A stretch of DNA of 64,000 nucleotides. It comes from Mycobacterium colombiense CECT 3035. GTDB taxonomy: Bacteria; Actinomycetota; Actinomycetes; Mycobacteriales; Mycobacteriaceae. Numbering within the stretch: the first letter of the stretch is position 1; the number at the start of each line of letters is the position of its first letter. A program made the position numbers and the translations under genes. This document shows, one piece after another, positions 1 to 9,588 of the stretch. Where the stretch lies: assembly GCF_002105755.1 (NCBI RefSeq), contig NZ_CP020821.1, forward strand, positions 3,162,001 through 3,226,000. Reading direction: 5' to 3'. Under the pieces are notes generated by a model, which searched no databases, was not told the DNA's origin, and saw only the letters and a program-made list of their open reading frames with translations.

Positions 1-633
1 GTTGATGCCGTTGCGCAGTTCGGATTTCACCAGGGTGAACTTGCTGGCCTCCTCGGCGAGCCTGGTCGCGTAGGCGTCGGGCCCGACCTTGGTGGCGCGG
101 TAGGCGCCGCTGCCCGCGACGACGAAACTGCCCGACATCACCGCGTCGCCGACGGCTTTGGCGATGGGGTCGGCCTCGCCGGTCAGCAGCGACTCGTCGA
201 CTTCGAGGTTCGCCTCTTCCACGATCTCGCCGTCGACGACGACCTGATCGCCGGGACCGAGTTCGATGATGTCGTCGAGCACCACCTCGCCGGGCGCCAC
301 CGCCCGGGTGCCGGATTGCCTGCGCACCAATGGTTTCGCCTGCCCCACGATGGCGAGCTTGTCCAGCGTCTGCTTGGCCCGGATCTCCTGGACCATGCCC
401 ACCACGCTGTTGGCGACGATCAACAGCCCGAACATCCCGTTGATCACCGAGCCCGTCGCGAGCACGATCAGCAGCAGCACTCCCAAAATCGCGTTGATCC
501 GGGTGAAGACGTTGGCCCGCACGATGTCGGTGATGCTGCGCGTCGCGCGTTCCCGTACCGCGTTGGTCTTGCCGTCGGAAACCCGCTGCGCGACTTCGGC
601 GTCGGTCAGGCCTGCGGCTGGGGCGAGCGTCAT
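1..633 (-). CDS. ctpE: Cation-transporting P-type ATPase CtpE, N-terminal 211 residues (cut by window edge)
   Basis: Only the N-terminal part is present; the gene runs off the left edge. In M. tuberculosis CtpE is a roughly 800-residue P-type ATPase of the plasma membrane linked to calcium uptake. Visible here are a basic cytoplasmic N-terminus, a hydrophobic hairpin at about residues 47-75 (TM1-2), and the actuator domain with the loop TGEADPI, the counterpart of the TGES dephosphorylation motif. The phosphorylation Asp and nucleotide domain lie outside the window. The ATG overlaps the stop codon of the upstream hydrolase gene (ATGA), so translation is probably coupled and it is the last gene seen of the echA6 operon. 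Confidence 0.9.
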   Translation of the reverse strand, partial: MTLAPAAGLTDAEVAQRVSDGKTNAVRERATRSITDIVRANVFTRINAILGVLLLIVLATGSVINGMFGLLIVANSVVGMVQEIRAKQTLDKLAIVGQAKPLVRRQSGTRAVAPGEVVLDDIIELGPGDQVVVDGEIVEEANLEVDESLLTGEADPIAKAVGDAVMSGSFVVAGSGAYRATKVGPDAYATRLAEEASKFTLVKSELRNGIN

Positions 634-2213
634 CGCGTGAACGTTCCCAGCTTGTCCGAGTCGTAATACTCCAGGTTCAGGGTATTGCCCGCGAAGACGG
701 CCTTGGAAATCGTTCCGGGTGGGGCGTTTTCGTCGGTCAGCGCGAAGGTGAAGGTGTCACCGTCCCAGTGCGTGAGGGTGGTGGTCCGGTTTTTCGGCCC
801 CATCGCCAGCTGCAGCGCGCCGTCGCGTTCGGTGACGACGGCCGGCCCCCAGTAGTCGCTGGCGTAGGTTCCGGCGTAGTCGCCGAGCGGTCGGGCCGGG
901 GCGGGGCTGACGGGGGGCTGCTTGCCGACCAGCGAGCCCACCGGGTTGTTCAGCCAGCCGATCGCCTTCTTGTACAACGGGCCCCAGTCCTCGCGGACCT
1001 GACCGTACTGGACGAGGTCCATGAACTCGGCGGTCAGCGTTTCCGGGATCCCGTAGGGTGCGGCGTTGGTCAGCGCGATGATGGCCAGATCCTCGGACGG
1101 CAGCACCACGAAATTGGTCGCCGCGCCCAAATCGAAAGCGCCGGAATGGCTGTACTCGGTGCGCCCCGAGGAATCCACCGAGGAGTTGAAGCCGTATCCA
1201 TAAAATCCGGTGCGCGCCTGCGGCGTCTTCGCGGGCGCCGACACCATCTGCGGGCTGATGGCGGGCAGCAGGGCTTCCGGCGACGTGATCCGCTGGCCGT
1301 TGTGAGTTCCGTTGCCCAGCAACATCAATAGCCAGCGGGCCATGTCGTTCACCGATGAGCTCACGCCGCCGGCCGGCGACTGGGCGTCGGGGTTGCGCTG
1401 GAAGCGGGCCTGCCACTTGTCGTCGATCTTGATGTGATTGACGGCGTGGTTGGGCCGGGCCGCGAAGTCGGCGAACCGGGAACTGGTCGAGGTCATTCCC
1501 AGCGGGCGGTAGAGCGCCTCGTCGCACAGGTCCTCCCATGGCCTGCCCGCCGCGGCCGCCACCGCCTCGGCGCCGGCCGTGATCCCATAGTTGGTGTAGG
1601 CGTAGCTGATTCGGAACGGATCCAGCGGCAGGTATTTGAGCCGTTCCAGCGTTTGCCTGCGGTCGTAGCCCAGGTCTTCGAGCTTGTCGCCGGCGTGGTC
1701 GGGCAGCCCGGAGCGATGCGAGTAGACGTCGCCGACGGTCACATGGCTGGTGACGTAGGGATCGCTCAGCGTGAACCAGCCGAGCTTGGACGCGATGGGC
1801 GTGTCCCAGGCGACGACGTTGTCGCTGACCTCGTGCGCGATCACCGTCGCGCCGACGGATTTGGACACCGACGCCAACTGGAAGACGGTGTCGGCGTCCA
1901 CCCTGTTGTCCTGGCCCTGCCCCCTGCTCGCGTCCTTGATGCCGAAGCCCTTGGCGTACAACACCTTCCCGCCGTGCACCACGGCCACCGCCATCCCCGG
2001 GATTCCGGTGCTTTTCATCAGGTCGTTGACCAGGCCGTCGACCTTGGCGACGGCCGCATCGATGCGGCCGGCGGGAATCGACACGCCGGAGACCTGGTTG
2101 GGCGGGACGTCAGACACCGTGGACGGCGGTCCGGCCGTCGGTTGCGCGGAGCCGCATCCGGTCAAGCCGAGCAGCGCCGCGGCGAACGCGGCCGCGGCCG
2201 CACGTGTGGTCAT
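630..2213 (-). CDS. Serine hydrolase lipoprotein, beta-lactamase/penicillin-binding fold (Rv0907-like)
   Basis: A 527-residue class C beta-lactamase-fold serine hydrolase. The N-terminus is a lipoprotein signal with lipobox LTGC (Cys20), so it should be anchored outside the membrane. Catalytic signatures are S115-V-S-K118 (SxxK), Y206-T-N208 (YxN) and H356-S-G358 in place of KTG. The last 90 residues form a beta-sandwich tail of the DUF3471 type often found on such esterases or D-aminopeptidases. The HSG triad points to an esterase or peptidase rather than a drug-hydrolysing beta-lactamase; the substrate is unknown. It lies 39 bp after the Rv0906-like gene and overlaps ctpE by 4 bp, so it is in the same operon. 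Confidence 0.88.
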   Translation of the reverse strand: MTTRAAAAAFAAALLGLTGCGSAQPTAGPPSTVSDVPPNQVSGVSIPAGRIDAAVAKVDGLVNDLMKSTGIPGMAVAVVHGGKVLYAKGFGIKDASRGQGQDNRVDADTVFQLASVSKSVGATVIAHEVSDNVVAWDTPIASKLGWFTLSDPYVTSHVTVGDVYSHRSGLPDHAGDKLEDLGYDRRQTLERLKYLPLDPFRISYAYTNYGITAGAEAVAAAAGRPWEDLCDEALYRPLGMTSTSSRFADFAARPNHAVNHIKIDDKWQARFQRNPDAQSPAGGVSSSVNDMARWLLMLLGNGTHNGQRITSPEALLPAISPQMVSAPAKTPQARTGFYGYGFNSSVDSSGRTEYSHSGAFDLGAATNFVVLPSEDLAIIALTNAAPYGIPETLTAEFMDLVQYGQVREDWGPLYKKAIGWLNNPVGSLVGKQPPVSPAPARPLGDYAGTYASDYWGPAVVTERDGALQLAMGPKNRTTTLTHWDGDTFTFALTDENAPPGTISKAVFAGNTLNLEYYDSDKLGTFTR

Positions 2214-2252
2214 GCGCGAACCCTAACGCGGTGCGATGCGCGCCGCGTCAAA

Positions 2253-3362
2253 CTACAGCCGCCACCAGGGTTCGGATTTCTCCAGCACCGCCGGATCGAT
2301 GCGCTGACCGGGCAGCGGCACCGCCACGTCCACCCGCTCGGGCGCGGCGGCGGCCAGCAGGCGCTCAACCGGTTCTGCCCACGGGTGCGGGGCCAACCGG
2401 AAAGTGCCCCAATGGATCGGGATCAGCAGGCCGCCGTCGGTGACGTCCAGGTGCGCCCGCACCGCCTCCTCGGGGTTCATGTGCACGTCGGGCCACGCCG
2501 TGTTGTAGGCCCCGATGGGCAGCAGAGTCAGGTCGAACGGCCCGTGGTCGGCGCCGATCTGCGCGAAACTCTTGGTGTAGCCGGTGTCCCCGCCGAAGTA
2601 CGCCCGATGCTTCGGCCCGACGAACGCCCACGACGCCCACAGCGTCGTATTGCGGTCCAGAAAGCGTCCCGAGAAGTGCCGCGCGGGAACGCACACCACC
2701 TCCAGCTCGTCGACCTTGGCGCTCTGATGCCAGTCGAGCTCGACGACCCGCTGCTCGGGTATCCCCCACCGGCGCAGGTGCGCCCCGATGCCGAGCGGCA
2801 CGAAGAACGGTGCGCGCTGAGTGCGGGCCAGCGCCCGGACCGTGTCGATGTCGAGGTGGTCGTAGTGGTCATGGCTGATCACCACCGCATCCACGGCGGG
2901 CAGCGCCTCGAGTTGAATCGGCGGCGGGTGCAGCCGCTGCGGGCCGACGACGTCCGACGGCGAGCACCGGTCGCTCCACACCGGATCGGTGAGCACCCGG
3001 TAACCGTCGATCTCCAGCAGCGCCGTGGAATGACCGAACCAGCTGACGGCCAGCCGGCTGGGGTCGGCGTCGAGCATCCCCGGCGAGGCCACCGGGATCG
3101 GCCCCTTCGGCCGGCTGCCGCCGCGGTTGCCGATCAGCTCCCACGCGATGAGCCGCAGTTGCTCGCGGTCCATCGCGATGTCGGAGGCGGGCTCGAGGTT
3201 GACGAAGACGCCGTCACGGTAGTGCGGCGATCCGGCCGTCACCGCCGCGATCGAAGCGGGATGGGCGCCGAGCGCGTCGGGGGCGCCGTGCAGCGCCCGC
3301 ACCAGCCAGCCACCGGCCGCCAGCGACGCCGTACCGGCGACCAGCCGTAGCGTCCCCCGCAT
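2253..3362 (-). CDS. Metallo-beta-lactamase-fold hydrolase, NAPE-PLD/UlaG-like (Rv0906-like)
   Basis: A 369-residue metal-dependent hydrolase. The zinc motif HDHYDH spans residues 164-169, followed by further ligands in the segments PARHFSG, GGDTGY and PIHWGTF. This pattern matches the NAPE-hydrolysing phospholipase D / UlaG branch of the family. The N-terminal 25 residues are hydrophobic and could anchor or export it. An open frame continues 27 codons upstream, but into echA6; the ATG at 3362 lies 5 bp after the echA6 stop and is the sensible start. It lies between echA6 and a hydrolase lipoprotein, suggesting a lipid or envelope role; the substrate cannot be told from sequence. Confidence 0.87.
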   Translation of the reverse strand: MRGTLRLVAGTASLAAGGWLVRALHGAPDALGAHPASIAAVTAGSPHYRDGVFVNLEPASDIAMDREQLRLIAWELIGNRGGSRPKGPIPVASPGMLDADPSRLAVSWFGHSTALLEIDGYRVLTDPVWSDRCSPSDVVGPQRLHPPPIQLEALPAVDAVVISHDHYDHLDIDTVRALARTQRAPFFVPLGIGAHLRRWGIPEQRVVELDWHQSAKVDELEVVCVPARHFSGRFLDRNTTLWASWAFVGPKHRAYFGGDTGYTKSFAQIGADHGPFDLTLLPIGAYNTAWPDVHMNPEEAVRAHLDVTDGGLLIPIHWGTFRLAPHPWAEPVERLLAAAAPERVDVAVPLPGQRIDPAVLEKSEPWWRL

Positions 3363-3367
3363 GGTCG

Positions 3368-4099
3368 TCAGGCCCCCTGGAACTTCGGCGGTCGTTTCTC
3401 GATCCGGGCGACCTGGGCTTCGACGACGTCCTGGCTGCTCCAAGCCTTGTCGAAGAGCTCTTTGTGCACCGGCCCGGCCTCTTCGATGGCGCCGTCGTCG
3501 TTGAGCACCCGCTTGGCGTGCTGGATGGCCAGCGGCGCCAGGCCGGCGATCTCGGCGGCCCAGGCCTGCGCGTCGGCCAGTGTCCCGATGCGGTTGGCCA
3601 TCCCGGTCTGCAGCGCCGCGTCGGCGGTCAGCTTCTCCGCGGTGAGCAGCATCGCCCGGGCGCGGCCGTGACCGACGAGCGAGGACAGCCGCCGGATGCT
3701 CCAGTTATCCAGGGCCAGGCCGTATTTGGACGTCGGGAACTGGAAGAACGCGTCGGGCGCGACGACCCGCAGGTCGCATTGCATGGCCAGCTGCAGGCCG
3801 GCGCCGATGGCCGGGCCGTTGATGGCCCCGATCACCGGGATCAACGTGGCATCGAGGACCCTGTGCAGCTCGATGAGCCGGTCGGGGTAGTCCGCGGCGA
3901 AGGCGTCACCGGACAGGTCCGCGCCGGCGCAGAACACCGTGCCCTGACCCGTCAGCACGATCGCGCGGGTGGACCCGTCGCCGGCCTTCAGCACGGCCTC
4001 GCGCAGCTCCTCGACCAGCTGGGAGTTCAAGGCGTTGCGGCGCTCGGGGCGCTGCAACTCAATGGTCATGACGGCTTCGGCCTGGGTAACACCGATCAT
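3368..4099 (-). CDS. echA6: Enoyl-CoA hydratase-fold acyl-CoA-binding protein EchA6
   Basis: A 243-residue crotonase-fold protein, nearly identical in sequence to M. tuberculosis EchA6. That protein is known to bind long-chain acyl-CoA and feed the FAS-II mycolate pathway rather than hydrate enoyl-CoA, and it is the target of the THPP inhibitors. Consistent with this, the oxyanion segment is kept ([21 protein letters not shown]), but the segment that normally carries the catalytic Glu (GGTQRL type) reads LDNWSIRRL. The ATG at 4099 is preferred over an in-frame start 27 bp upstream: it gives the family length and sits 7 bases after a minus-strand -10 box (TAGGGT, 4112-4107), as in a leaderless mRNA. 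First gene of the minus-strand operon ending in ctpE. Confidence 0.95.
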   Translation of the reverse strand: MIGVTQAEAVMTIELQRPERRNALNSQLVEELREAVLKAGDGSTRAIVLTGQGTVFCAGADLSGDAFAADYPDRLIELHRVLDATLIPVIGAINGPAIGAGLQLAMQCDLRVVAPDAFFQFPTSKYGLALDNWSIRRLSSLVGHGRARAMLLTAEKLTADAALQTGMANRIGTLADAQAWAAEIAGLAPLAIQHAKRVLNDDGAIEEAGPVHKELFDKAWSSQDVVEAQVARIEKRPPKFQGA

Positions 4100-4106
4100 G
4101 GCAGCC

Positions 4107-4120
4107 ACCCTATATAGCCT
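4107..4120. promoter_or_regulatory. Back-to-back leaderless -10 boxes of echA6 and accD3
   Basis: The 27-bp gap between the two divergent start codons holds two TANNNT boxes. TAGGGT reads on the minus strand (4112-4107), 7 bases before the echA6 ATG. TAGCCT reads on the plus strand (4115-4120), 6 bases before the accD3 GTG. No ribosome binding site fits either gene. Both messages are therefore likely leaderless, and their promoters must overlap completely. Confidence 0.65.
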
Positions 4121-4126
4121 CGTCAC

Positions 4127-5623
4127 GTGAGTCGCATTACGGCTGGTCAGTTACGCGACGCGGTGCTGGACGAAAATTCCTTCATCCGCTGGGACAGCGA
4201 GCCGCTCGCGGTGCCGGTCAGCGCCTCCTACGCCGAGGAACTGGCCGGCGCCCGGCAAGCGACGGGCCTGGACGAATCGGTGCTCACCGGCGAGGGGCGG
4301 GTCTTCGGGCGCCGGGTCGCCGTGGTGGTCTGCGAGTTCGGCTTCCTGGGCGGGTCGATCGGGGTGGCCGCGGCCGAGCGGATCACCGCCGCCGTGCAGC
4401 GGGCGACCGCCGAGGGCCTGCCGCTGCTGGCGTCGCCCAGCTCCGGGGGCACCCGCATGCAAGAGGGCACGGTCGCGTTTCTGCAGATGGTGAAGATCGC
4501 CGCGGCCGTCCGGCTGCACAAGCAGGCGCACCTGCCGTACCTGGTCTATCTGCGCAACCCGACCACCGGCGGGGTGTTCGCGTCCTGGGGTTCGCTCGGT
4601 CATGTGACCGTCGCCGAGCCGGGCGCGCTGATCGGCTTCCTGGGGCCGCGCGTCTACCAGTTGCTCTACGGCGAACCCTTCCCCGAGGGCGTGCAGACCG
4701 CGGAGAACCTGCAGCGGCACGGCGTGATCGACGGCGTCGTCCGGCTCGACGAGCTGCGCCGGACGCTCGACCGGGCCATGACCGTCATCTCCGACGCTCC
4801 CGCGCCGCTGCCCGCGCCCGCGCCACCCGAACCGACGCCCGACGTCGCGGCGTGGGACTCGGTGGTGGCGTCGCGACGGCCCGACCGGCCCGGGGTGGGG
4901 CTGTTGCTGCGGCACGGCGCCACCGATCGGGTGCTGCTGTCCGGGACCGGCCAGGGAGAGGCCGCCACCACGCTGCTGGCGCTGGCCCGATTCGCCGGCC
5001 AGCCCGTGGTGGTGCTGGGCCAGCAGCGGCTGACCGGCGGCTTGGTGGGGCCCGCCTCGCTGCGCGAGGCCCGGCGCGGCATGGCGCTGGCCGCCGAGCT
5101 GCGCCTGCCGCTGGTGCTGGTGATCGACACCGCGGGGCCTGCCCTGTCGGCCGAGGCCGAACAGGGCGGGCTGGCCGGACAGATCGCGCAGTGCCTGGCC
5201 GAGCTCGTGACGCTGGATACCCCGACGGTGTCGGTGCTGCTGGGCCAGGGCAGCGGCGGGCCGGCGCTGGCGATGGTGCCGGCCGATCGGGTGCTGGCCG
5301 CGTTGCACGGCTGGCTGGCTCCGCTGCCGCCGGAGGGCGCCAGCGCGATCGTCTTCCGCGACACCGAACACGCCGCCGAACTCGCCGCGGCGCAAGGCAT
5401 TCGATCGGTCGATCTGCTGAGGTCCGGGATCGTCGACGCGATCGTGCCGGAGCATCCCGATGCCGCCGACGAGCCGGTCGAGTTCGCGCGGCGATTGTCG
5501 CGGGCCATCGCCACCGAGGTGCAGGCGCTGCGCGAGCTGCCCGCCGATCAGCGGCTGGCCGCCCGGCTGCGGCGCTACCGCAACATCGGGTTGCCCGGGC
5601 AGCGCCGCGACACCGCTGGGTAA
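4127..5623 (+). CDS. accD3: Acetyl/acyl-CoA carboxylase carboxyltransferase AccD3
   Basis: A 498-residue carboxyltransferase with both halves in one chain. The N-terminal half resembles bacterial AccD ([12 protein letters not shown] at 103-114, then [17 protein letters not shown] and the GPR segment), but without the zinc ribbon of E. coli AccD. The C-terminal half from about residue 250 resembles AccA ([17 protein letters not shown]). It would transfer the carboxyl group from biotinylated AccA subunits to acyl-CoA in the cytoplasm; AccD3 is among the less studied mycobacterial CT subunits. The start is GTG with a -10 box exactly 6 bases upstream, fitting a leaderless message. Transcribed divergently from echA6, another acyl-CoA gene. 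Confidence 0.93.
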   Translation: MSRITAGQLRDAVLDENSFIRWDSEPLAVPVSASYAEELAGARQATGLDESVLTGEGRVFGRRVAVVVCEFGFLGGSIGVAAAERITAAVQRATAEGLPLLASPSSGGTRMQEGTVAFLQMVKIAAAVRLHKQAHLPYLVYLRNPTTGGVFASWGSLGHVTVAEPGALIGFLGPRVYQLLYGEPFPEGVQTAENLQRHGVIDGVVRLDELRRTLDRAMTVISDAPAPLPAPAPPEPTPDVAAWDSVVASRRPDRPGVGLLLRHGATDRVLLSGTGQGEAATTLLALARFAGQPVVVLGQQRLTGGLVGPASLREARRGMALAAELRLPLVLVIDTAGPALSAEAEQGGLAGQIAQCLAELVTLDTPTVSVLLGQGSGGPALAMVPADRVLAALHGWLAPLPPEGASAIVFRDTEHAAELAAAQGIRSVDLLRSGIVDAIVPEHPDAADEPVEFARRLSRAIATEVQALRELPADQRLAARLRRYRNIGLPGQRRDTAG

Positions 5624-5668
5624 GACAGCGGTGTAGCCTCCCACAGCCATAGTCGGCAATCAGGCAAA

Positions 5669-6379
5669 ATGGGCGGCATGGACACTGGAGCTAGCTCACC
5701 GCGGGTCTTGGTCGTCGACGACGATTCAGATGTGCTCGCGTCGCTCGAACGCGGTCTGCGGCTGTCCGGCTTCGAGGTGTCGACGGCGGTCGACGGCGCC
5801 GAGGCGTTGCGCAGCGCCACCGAGACGCGTCCGGACGCGATCGTGCTCGACATCAACATGCCCGTGCTGGACGGCGTCAGCGTCGTCACGGCGCTGCGCG
5901 CCATGGACAACGACGTCCCGGTCTGCGTGCTGTCCGCGCGCAGCTCGGTCGACGATCGGGTGGCCGGCCTGGAGGCCGGGGCCGACGACTATCTGGTCAA
6001 GCCCTTCGTGCTGGCCGAGCTGGTCGCGCGGGTCAAGGCGCTGCTGCGCCGCCGCGGCGCCACCGCCACGTCGTCCTCGGAAACCATCACGGTCGGGCCG
6101 CTGGAAGTCGACATCCCGGGCCGTCGCGCCCGGGTCAACGGCGTCGACGTCGACCTGACCAAGCGGGAGTTCGACCTGCTGGCGGTGCTGGCCGAGCACA
6201 AGACGGCGGTGTTGTCCCGCGCGCAGCTGCTCGAGCTGGTGTGGGGTTACGACTTCGCCGCCGACACCAACGTCGTCGACGTGTTCATCGGATACCTGCG
6301 CCGCAAGCTGGAGGCCAACGGCGGCCCGCGGCTGCTGCACACCGTCCGCGGAGTGGGATTCGTACTGCGCATGCAGTAA
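5669..6379 (+). CDS. prrA: Two-component response regulator PrrA
   Basis: A 236-residue OmpR/PhoB-type regulator, almost identical to M. tuberculosis PrrA, which is essential and involved in early intracellular growth. Receiver domain: acidic pocket VVDDDSD, phospho-acceptor D61 in VLDINMP, and K111 in DDYLVKPF. The winged-helix DNA-binding domain covers about residues 135-236, with KREFDLL and the C-terminal RGVGFVLR signature. Thr6, the residue reported as a Ser/Thr kinase target in M. tuberculosis, is conserved. An ATG at 5678 is an alternative start. prrB follows after 16 bp. Confidence 0.96.
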   Translation: MGGMDTGASSPRVLVVDDDSDVLASLERGLRLSGFEVSTAVDGAEALRSATETRPDAIVLDINMPVLDGVSVVTALRAMDNDVPVCVLSARSSVDDRVAGLEAGADDYLVKPFVLAELVARVKALLRRRGATATSSSETITVGPLEVDIPGRRARVNGVDVDLTKREFDLLAVLAEHKTAVLSRAQLLELVWGYDFAADTNVVDVFIGYLRRKLEANGGPRLLHTVRGVGFVLRMQ

Positions 6380-6395
6380 TCAGGTCGAGCGACCC

Positions 6396-7733
6396 ATGAA
6401 TTTCTTGTCCCGGATCTTGACCCGTACGCCATCGCTACGGGCCCGGGTCGCGGTCGCGACCGCTATCGGCACCGCGATCGTGGTGGTCATCGCGGGAGCG
6501 GTCGTGTGGTTCGGCATCACCAGCGCCTGGAAGGAACGCCTGGATCGCCGCTTGGACGAGGCCGCCGGTTTCGCCATCCCCTTCCTGCCCCGGGGCCTCG
6601 ACGACATCCCGCGTGCGCCCAACGATCAGGACACCGTCATCACCGTCCGGCGCGACGGCCAGGTCAAGTCCAACTCGGACGTCACGCTGCCGCCGCTGGA
6701 CGTGGGCTACGCCGACACCTACATCAACGGGGTGCGCTACCGGGTGCGAACGCTGGAGGTGGCCACGCCGCAGCCTGCCACGGTGGCCGTGGGTGCGACG
6801 TATTACGACACCATCGCCCAGACCAACAACCTGCATCGCCGGGTCATCCTGATCTGCGCGCTCTCGATCGGCGCGGCGGCGGTATTCGCCTGGCTGCTCG
6901 CGGCTTTCGCGGTGCGGCCATTCAAACGCCTGGCGCAGCAAGCCCGCTCGATCGACGCCGACGAGCGGCCGCAGGTGGCGGTGCGCGGCGCCAGCGAGGC
7001 CGTCGAGATCGCCGAAGCCATGCGCGGCATGCTGCAACGCATCTGGACCGAACAGGACCGGACCAAGGACGCGCTCGCGTCGGCCCGCGACTTCGCCGCG
7101 GTGTCCTCGCACGAACTGCGCACGCCGTTGACCGCGATGCGCACCAACCTCGAAGTGCTCTCCACCCTGGACATGCCCGACGAACAGCGCAAAGAGGTGC
7201 TGGGCGACGTCGTGCGCACCCAGTCGCGGATCGAGGCCACGTTGACCGCGCTCGAGCGGCTGGCCCAGGGCGAACTGTCGACGGCCGACGATCACGTCCC
7301 CGTCGACATCACCGAGCTGCTCGACCGCGCCGCCCACGACGCCGCCCGCATCTACCCCGGCGTCGACGTTTCGTTGGTGCCCTCACCCACCTGCATCATC
7401 GTCGGGTTGCCGGCCGGGTTGCGGCTCACCGTCGACAACGCCATCGCCAATGCCGTCAAGCACGGCGGCGCCACCAAGGTTCAGCTGTCGGCGGTCAGCT
7501 CGCGCGCCGGCGTGGAGATCGCCATCGACGACAACGGCAGCGGCGTCCCCGAGGATGAGCGCCGCGTGGTGTTCGACCGGTTTTCCCGCGGATCGACCGC
7601 CTCCCATTCCGGGTCGGGGCTGGGCCTGGCGCTGGTCGCCCAGCAGGCCCAGCTGCACGGCGGGACGGCGGCGCTGGAGAACAGCCCCCTGGGTGGCGCG
7701 CGGCTGGTGCTGCGCCTCCCGGGCCCGAGCTAG
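6396..7733 (+). CDS. prrB: Sensor histidine kinase PrrB
   Basis: A 445-residue membrane kinase partner of PrrA. Two transmembrane helices (about 19-41 and 149-171) flank a roughly 105-residue extracytoplasmic sensor. A HAMP linker follows (about 172-225), then the dimerisation helix with phospho-His239 (SSHELRTPLTAM) and the HATPase domain with N box (DNAIANAVKHGG), G1 (DDNGSGVP) and G2 (GSGLGLALV). It ends 4 bp from the convergent arfC stop. Confidence 0.96.
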   Translation: MNFLSRILTRTPSLRARVAVATAIGTAIVVVIAGAVVWFGITSAWKERLDRRLDEAAGFAIPFLPRGLDDIPRAPNDQDTVITVRRDGQVKSNSDVTLPPLDVGYADTYINGVRYRVRTLEVATPQPATVAVGATYYDTIAQTNNLHRRVILICALSIGAAAVFAWLLAAFAVRPFKRLAQQARSIDADERPQVAVRGASEAVEIAEAMRGMLQRIWTEQDRTKDALASARDFAAVSSHELRTPLTAMRTNLEVLSTLDMPDEQRKEVLGDVVRTQSRIEATLTALERLAQGELSTADDHVPVDITELLDRAAHDAARIYPGVDVSLVPSPTCIIVGLPAGLRLTVDNAIANAVKHGGATKVQLSAVSSRAGVEIAIDDNGSGVPEDERRVVFDRFSRGSTASHSGSGLGLALVAQQAQLHGGTAALENSPLGGARLVLRLPGPS

Positions 7734-7737
7734 CGCT

Positions 7738-8217
7738 CTATCGCCGGCGCGGGTTGTCCGGGCTGTCGCGCCAGGGCGTGAAACCCGCTTGCTGCGCGGA
7801 CTTCTCGTCGCTGAACCAGACCTCGGCCGCGGTCGAGTCGTAGCTCGGGTCGTCGGGCGTGAAGTACACCTTGCCGTTCCCGCGGGCCTTGATCAGGTAT
7901 CCCGCCGGCCCCCGGCCGTCGGGATCGGGGTCGGCGGAGCCCGGGCCGTACGGCGCCCGCGGCGACGGCGGAATCTTGGTGGTCGGCGGCTCCTTGGCGA
8001 TCGGGATCTTCGTGGTGCGCCGTTCTGTGACCGGAATTTTCGTGGTGCGCTTCTCGGTGACCGGGATCGCCGCGGTGGCGGGTTCCGGCGCCGTCCCCGT
8101 GCCCGGTGACTTCGACACCGGCGCTTGACTTTTGACGGGCGTCATTTTCAGTGTGAGCGTCAGCGCAAACCCCAGACCGAACGACAGGCCGACCAGCCAC
8201 CAGTGCATGTGACTCAT
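7738..8217 (-). CDS. arfC: Membrane protein ArfC (Rv0901-like)
   Basis: A 159-residue protein with one N-terminal membrane helix (about 5-25). A low-complexity Thr/Lys/Ile/Pro linker with a tandem 10-residue repeat (core TTKIPVTERR) follows, then a C-terminal domain ending FTPWRDSPDNP. In M. tuberculosis the arfABC operon supports ammonia release and growth at acid pH; what ArfC itself does is unclear. The ATG overlaps the arfB stop codon (ATGA), so it is coupled to arfB. The linker is the variable part; the C-terminal block of about 70 residues is the conserved part. Confidence 0.87.
   Translation of the reverse strand: MSHMHWWLVGLSFGLGFALTLTLKMTPVKSQAPVSKSPGTGTAPEPATAAIPVTEKRTTKIPVTERRTTKIPIAKEPPTTKIPPSPRAPYGPGSADPDPDGRGPAGYLIKARGNGKVYFTPDDPSYDSTAAEVWFSDEKSAQQAGFTPWRDSPDNPRRR
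7976..8068. repeat. Imperfect 30-bp tandem repeat inside arfC
   Basis: Two 30-base copies (8009-8038 and 8039-8068) share the core TTCGTGGTGCGC and the end GTGACCGG(A/G)AT(T/C). A more diverged 33-base copy lies at 7976-8008. They encode the repeat TTKIPVTERR / TTKIPIAKEPP. Copy number could vary between strains. Confidence 0.7.
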
Positions 8218-8327
8218 CGCCGTGCCCCCGTCCCCGGGCGGTTGAGCAGCGTGGCGACCACCCAGGCGACGGCCGAGCCCGCCACGAACGCGAGCAGGTA
8301 CCACAACCACTGGATGAGAAAGTCCAC
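8214..8327 (-). CDS. arfB: Small membrane protein ArfB (Rv0900-like), 37 residues
   Basis: A 37-residue single-helix membrane protein starting at a GTG, with AAGGAG 7 bases upstream. The protein is mostly one hydrophobic helix (core LLAFVAGSAVAWVV), very like the start of M. tuberculosis ArfB (50 residues) but with a shorter tail. It sits 11 bp after arfA and overlaps arfC by 4 bp; its ribosome binding site contains the arfA stop codon. The position between arfA and arfC makes the identity firm despite the size. Confidence 0.82.
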   Translation of the reverse strand: MDFLIQWLWYLLAFVAGSAVAWVVATLLNRPGTGARR

Positions 8328-8338
8328 GCCGAGTCTCC

Positions 8339-9241
8339 TTAGCTGACCACGATTTCGACCCGGCGATTCTGAGCCCGCCCGTCGTCGGTGCCATTGGGGG
8401 CCACCGGGTTGGCCGAGCCGAATCCGTTGGTGCTCAACCGGTCGCCTGGCACGCCGTGCGCCTCCAGGAACCCCGCGACGGCTTGCGCGCGCTCTTCGCT
8501 CAACGGAACGTTCAGGCTCGTGTTGCCGGTGCTGTCGGCGTAGCCGTTGATGGCCGCACGCGCGTTCGGGCACGCCTTGAGTTTGTCGGCGACGCGGGTC
8601 AGGACCTGCTCGTCGGAGGCCGTCAGGCTGTCGATGTTCGAATCGAAGGTGAGTGCGCCGTCGATCAGGGTGTTGATCGCCGATTGCAGGTTGGTGCACG
8701 ACGCGGCGGCGGGCGATGGAGGCGCCGCCGGTGCGTTAACCGCAAGATTGTCAACGACATTCAGGGTGGACCAGATGCGCTTCGCGTCGGCGTCGATGGC
8801 GTTCTTCTGCTCCGGTGACGCCGCGGTGCCGGCCAGGGTGATGGTGTCGCCGCCGACCGTGAGGGCGAAGTCGGCGATCGAGGCGCTGTCGGAGAAAACG
8901 GGCTTGGCCTTGGCGAAATCGAGTGCGTCGACGGCGGGATCGATGCGGATCTGGTCGACGATGTTCAGCCCCGGGGGCAGCGCGCCGGTGAGCACCCTCA
9001 GCAACGCCGCTTTGGCGGACTCGTCGGGGAAGTCTCCGGTCAGGGTGACGCTGTTGCCGTCGCGGACCATGGAGAAGGCCGCCAACGAAACCTTCGGCGC
9101 ACCAGCGCCGCTCGACGGCGCCGGGGACGCGCGACCGGACGGGGATCGTGCCGACGTCTGGTAGCCGATTGCCGCGATCAGAAGCGGAATGACCAGCAGG
9201 GCGATCAGCCACACCAGGGTTGGCCGTTTGATGTTCACCAC
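8339..9241 (-). CDS. arfA: OmpA-family envelope protein ArfA (OmpATb)
   Basis: A 300-residue envelope protein (326 in M. tuberculosis). A membrane helix at about residues 9-27 is followed by a Ser/Ala/Pro linker, a central BON-type module (about 50-190), and an OmpA/MotB-type peptidoglycan-binding domain. The latter shows LTFDSN, SADKLK-like repeats, the NGYADSTG strand and LSEERAQAV...GAxNPVAPN...RRVEI. The M. tuberculosis homologue is required for ammonia secretion and acid adaptation, and its presence in the MAC is known. GTG start with GAGGGAGG upstream; a second GTG is the next codon. First gene of the arfABC operon, divergent from the DUF2630 gene. Confidence 0.92.
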   Translation of the reverse strand: MVNIKRPTLVWLIALLVIPLLIAAIGYQTSARSPSGRASPAPSSGAGAPKVSLAAFSMVRDGNSVTLTGDFPDESAKAALLRVLTGALPPGLNIVDQIRIDPAVDALDFAKAKPVFSDSASIADFALTVGGDTITLAGTAASPEQKNAIDADAKRIWSTLNVVDNLAVNAPAAPPSPAAASCTNLQSAINTLIDGALTFDSNIDSLTASDEQVLTRVADKLKACPNARAAINGYADSTGNTSLNVPLSEERAQAVAGFLEAHGVPGDRLSTNGFGSANPVAPNGTDDGRAQNRRVEIVVS

Positions 9242-9324
9242 GGCCCTCCCTCATGTCGCCCGCGTTTGCCAGGCGATATGCAGCCTACCGATTCACCGCC
9301 TCCCGGGTCGGGCACACTGGAGCG

Positions 9325-9588
9325 ATGGCCAACGGCAGTAAACCGACCGACAACGACACCCTCTCCGTCATCCGTGAGCTGGTCGCCGAGGAGAAGGCGC
9401 TGCGGGCCCAGCTGCAGCGCGGGGACATCGACACGTCGGAGGAACATGACCGCCTCCGGCGGGTGGAGGTCGAACTCGACCAGTGCTGGGACCTGCTGCG
9501 GCAGCGGCGGGCGCTGCGCGACACCGGCGGCGACCCACGAGCGGCCGAGGTGCGTCCGCCCGACGAGGTCGAGGGCTACCTGAGCTGA
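9325..9588 (+). CDS. DUF2630 family small protein (Rv0898c-like)
   Basis: An 87-residue acidic, highly charged helical protein of the actinobacterial DUF2630 family. The segment from about residue 15 to 60 (ELVAEEKALRAQL ... RRVEVELDQCWDLLRQRRAL) looks like a helical hairpin or coiled coil. No enzymatic motif is visible and the function is unknown. The ATG at 9325 gives the same length as the M. tuberculosis homologue. The next gene, a FAD oxidoreductase, begins at or before its stop codon. Confidence 0.85.
   Translation: MANGSKPTDNDTLSVIRELVAEEKALRAQLQRGDIDTSEEHDRLRRVEVELDQCWDLLRQRRALRDTGGDPRAAEVRPPDEVEGYLS

Noticed and set aside
1434..3350. Long plus-strand open frame of 638 codons antisense to two hydrolase genes
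   Set aside because: It spans two real minus-strand genes with strong motifs and has Arg/Gly/His-rich shadow composition, a known effect of high GC.
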